From positions 1 to 23,059 of the forward strand of contig CAKZOY010000479.1 of assembly GCA_937138275.1 (NCBI GenBank): a DNA stretch of 23,059 nt, given 5' to 3'. The translations under genes and the position numbers were made by a program. The notes under the pieces are model-generated. The model did no database searches. It worked only from the letters and a program-made list of their open reading frames with translations, and had not been told where the DNA came from. Of the stretch, positions 21,874 through 23,059 are shown piece after piece; the stretch's first letter is position 1, and each line of letters opens with the position of its first letter. The stretch comes from an uncultured Chloroflexota bacterium (GTDB lineage Bacteria > Chloroflexota > Anaerolineae > B4-G1 > DUEL01).

Positions 21874-23059
21874 ATGAACCAGGTTCCATACCGTATCCTC
21901 TGGGCCTCCCTATCCGAACAGCCAGAACAGGATTGCGCCTGCGCGCCGGACGTTCCCCGAATTGTCGTCTCCACGGCAGCCCTATCGGAAACCGACTGCG
22001 CTTGCCCGGCTTCCGGGCCAGAGGCGGCGCTTATCCCCGCCGACACACTCTGGACCCTTCCCCCTTCCCTTTACCGCGCCCCGCTCCCGAACGGTCACGA
22101 ACTGGCTTTCAATCCCCTCGCCCCTTCCGGCATTGCCGTCCTGAACGAGCATGCGGCGCGCCTGCTGGATTCCTACACCGTACCCGCTCCCCTGGCCGAT
22201 ACCCCCGCCCGCCAACTGGCCGCCCTGGGCCTCCTGGAACCCCTACGCAACACGCAACCACGCAACACGCAACACGCCTCACGTTTTACGCCTTACGTTT
22301 CACGTTTTACCCTCTGGCTCCACCTCACCACCCGCTGCAACTTCCGCTGCGCCTACTGCTACGCCCCCAGAGGCCAGGAGGATATGTCTCCAGAGGTTGG
22401 GCGGGCGGCGGTAGACGGAGCGATCCGTTCGGCCGTCGCAACCGGCGCCAGTGCCCTCAAAATCAAATACGGCGGCGGGGAGCCCACCCTGAACCTCCCC
22501 ACCCTCCGGGCCGTTCATGCCTATGCCCGCCAGCGCGCGGCGGAGGCAGGCCTGGAACTGCAGGAGGTTCTGCTCACCAACGGCAGCACCCTGACCCCCG
22601 CCTTGCTCTGCTGGCTCCGCGATGAGCGAATCCGGGTTTCCATCTCCATAGACGGCATCGGCAGCGCCCACGACCGGCAAAGACCCCTCGCAGACGAACA
22701 CCCCACCTCCGCATCCGTCGCCGCGGCGGTGGATACGGCCCTTGCCCTGGGCCTGCGCCCCCACCTTTCGGTCACCGTCACCGCCCGCAACCTGGATGGT
22801 CTGGCCGATATCGTGGCCTTCGCCCTGGAGCGGGGCCTCCCCTTCAACCTGAACTTCGTCCGCCCCGCCTCGGACCCGCCGGACCTGCTCCCCGACCCGC
22901 AACACCTGATCGCCAGCCTCCAATCTGCAATCTGCAATCTGCAATTTGCAATCTGCAATCCGCAATCCGCAATCTGCAATCTGCTAGACCGCTGCGACCT
23001 GAGTGGCCCTCATCGCTACCCCTGCGGGGCAGGCCATTCCTACTTGGTCGTGGACCCGC
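21874..23059 (+). CDS. Radical SAM/SPASM-type peptide-modifying protein (partial at window end)
   Basis: An open frame of 395 codons runs off the window. The CX3CX2C cluster motif, CNFRCAYCY (155-163), is preceded by FTLWLHLTTR; GGGEPTLN (200-207) and VSISIDGI follow. CDLSGPHRYPCGAGHSYLVVD at the end resembles the start of a SPASM domain (extra Fe-S cluster) of sulfatase-maturase and RiPP-maturase enzymes. Residues about 60-125 have the LP-G-LAFNPLAP-GIAVLNEHAA pattern of a leader-binding N-terminal part. Two CAC motifs near 21-23 and 42-44 are unusual. CAGGAG lies 7 nt upstream of ATG. Two heptamer-repeat tracts lie inside the frame: one in the linker before the radical SAM core, one before the SPASM Cys. 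The frame is open across both. No precursor peptide gene is visible. Confidence 0.8.
   Translation, partial: MNQVPYRILWASLSEQPEQDCACAPDVPRIVVSTAALSETDCACPASGPEAALIPADTLWTLPPSLYRAPLPNGHELAFNPLAPSGIAVLNEHAARLLDSYTVPAPLADTPARQLAALGLLEPLRNTQPRNTQHASRFTPYVSRFTLWLHLTTRCNFRCAYCYAPRGQEDMSPEVGRAAVDGAIRSAVATGASALKIKYGGGEPTLNLPTLRAVHAYARQRAAEAGLELQEVLLTNGSTLTPALLCWLRDERIRVSISIDGIGSAHDRQRPLADEHPTSASVAAAVDTALALGLRPHLSVTVTARNLDGLADIVAFALERGLPFNLNFVRPASDPPDLLPDPQHLIASLQSAICNLQFAICNPQSAICNLLDRCDLSGPHRYPCGAGHSYLVVDP
22245..22308. repeat. Heptamer repeat ACGNNNN inside the radical SAM gene (linker)
   Basis: Nine heptamers occur: ACGCAAC four times (one extra C between the second and third), ACGCCTC, ACGTTTT, ACGCCTT, ACGTTTC, ACGTTTT. 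They encode the Asn/Thr/Gln/Arg/Phe-rich linker between the N-terminal part and the radical SAM core. Since 7 is not a multiple of 3, gain or loss of one unit would shift the frame. Confidence 0.9.
22921..22983. repeat. Heptamer repeat CAATCTG inside the radical SAM gene
   Basis: Nine tandem copies of CAATCTG with single-base variants (CAATTTG, CAATCCG) span 63 bp, exactly 21 codons. They encode the heptapeptide-like repeat LQSAICN. The tract lies between the radical SAM core and the SPASM-type Cys region. Confidence 0.95.

Noticed and set aside
21933..22625. A 230-aa plus-strand frame in the radical SAM region
   Set aside because: Arg/Pro/Gly/His-rich shadow; the true frame from 21874 has the CX3CX2C cluster motif and a good ribosome site.
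22921..22983. CRISPR-like array
   Set aside because: Units are contiguous 7-mers without spacers and lie inside a coding frame; they are simple tandem repeats.

Overview
This window looks like chromosomal DNA from a GC-rich bacterium. I infer Chloroflexota (Anaerolineae-like), moderately confidently. The grounds are a long Thr-Pro spacer in a secreted protein, a Thr/Pro-rich linker in a lipoprotein, abundant GC-rich palindromic intergenic repeats, 7-bp tandem repeats, a UbiE/MenG-type quinone methyltransferase, and large P-loop/STAND NTPases. There is no rRNA, tRNA or CRISPR array that I can see.

Layout. (1) 1-2203 is the end of a surface-polysaccharide region. A heptamer repeat abuts an RfbD-type dTDP-4-dehydrorhamnose reductase, followed by two small ORFs and a family 2 glycosyltransferase whose start overlaps the second small ORF. 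(2) 2325-6081 is a three-gene operon with ATGA overlaps: two membrane-anchored SPFH/band-7-like proteins and a TPR protein. It has its own candidate promoter and a hairpin leader. (3) A convergent menaquinone methyltransferase lies at 6119-6826 (minus). (4) 6840-7500 is non-coding and full of short hairpins. (5) 7560-8828 is a lipoprotein fusing a DsbA-like thioredoxin domain to a cyclophilin. (6) 8929-12459 is a tight operon: PrsW-like membrane protease, DUF192 protein, DUF2085 membrane protein, and a membrane-anchored protein with a Thr-Pro spacer and a probable TIM-barrel domain. (7) 12580-21816 is a cluster of five P-loop NTPases. Three share a layout of pre-Walker motif, Walker A, Walker B and an FLPA strand: one membrane-anchored with Arg in place of the Walker A Lys, one fused to an OmpR-type winged helix, and one stand-alone. 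They are followed by two STAND-type ATPases, the second 1010 aa with TPR repeats. (8) A radical SAM/SPASM-type protein starts at 21874 and runs off the window; two 7-bp-repeat tracts lie inside its reading frame.

How the genes may work together. The SPFH operon probably builds a membrane scaffold. The lipoprotein, PrsW, DUF192, DUF2085 and Thr-Pro genes act at or outside the membrane. The five-NTPase cluster is the most unusual part: a membrane-tethered NTPase, an NTPase with a DNA-binding domain, a soluble paralogue and two STAND switches without an obvious effector domain. I read it as a candidate signalling or defence system, but its function cannot be shown from sequence alone. A MITE-like element of about 300 bp, flanked by a 9-bp direct repeat, interrupts the cluster.
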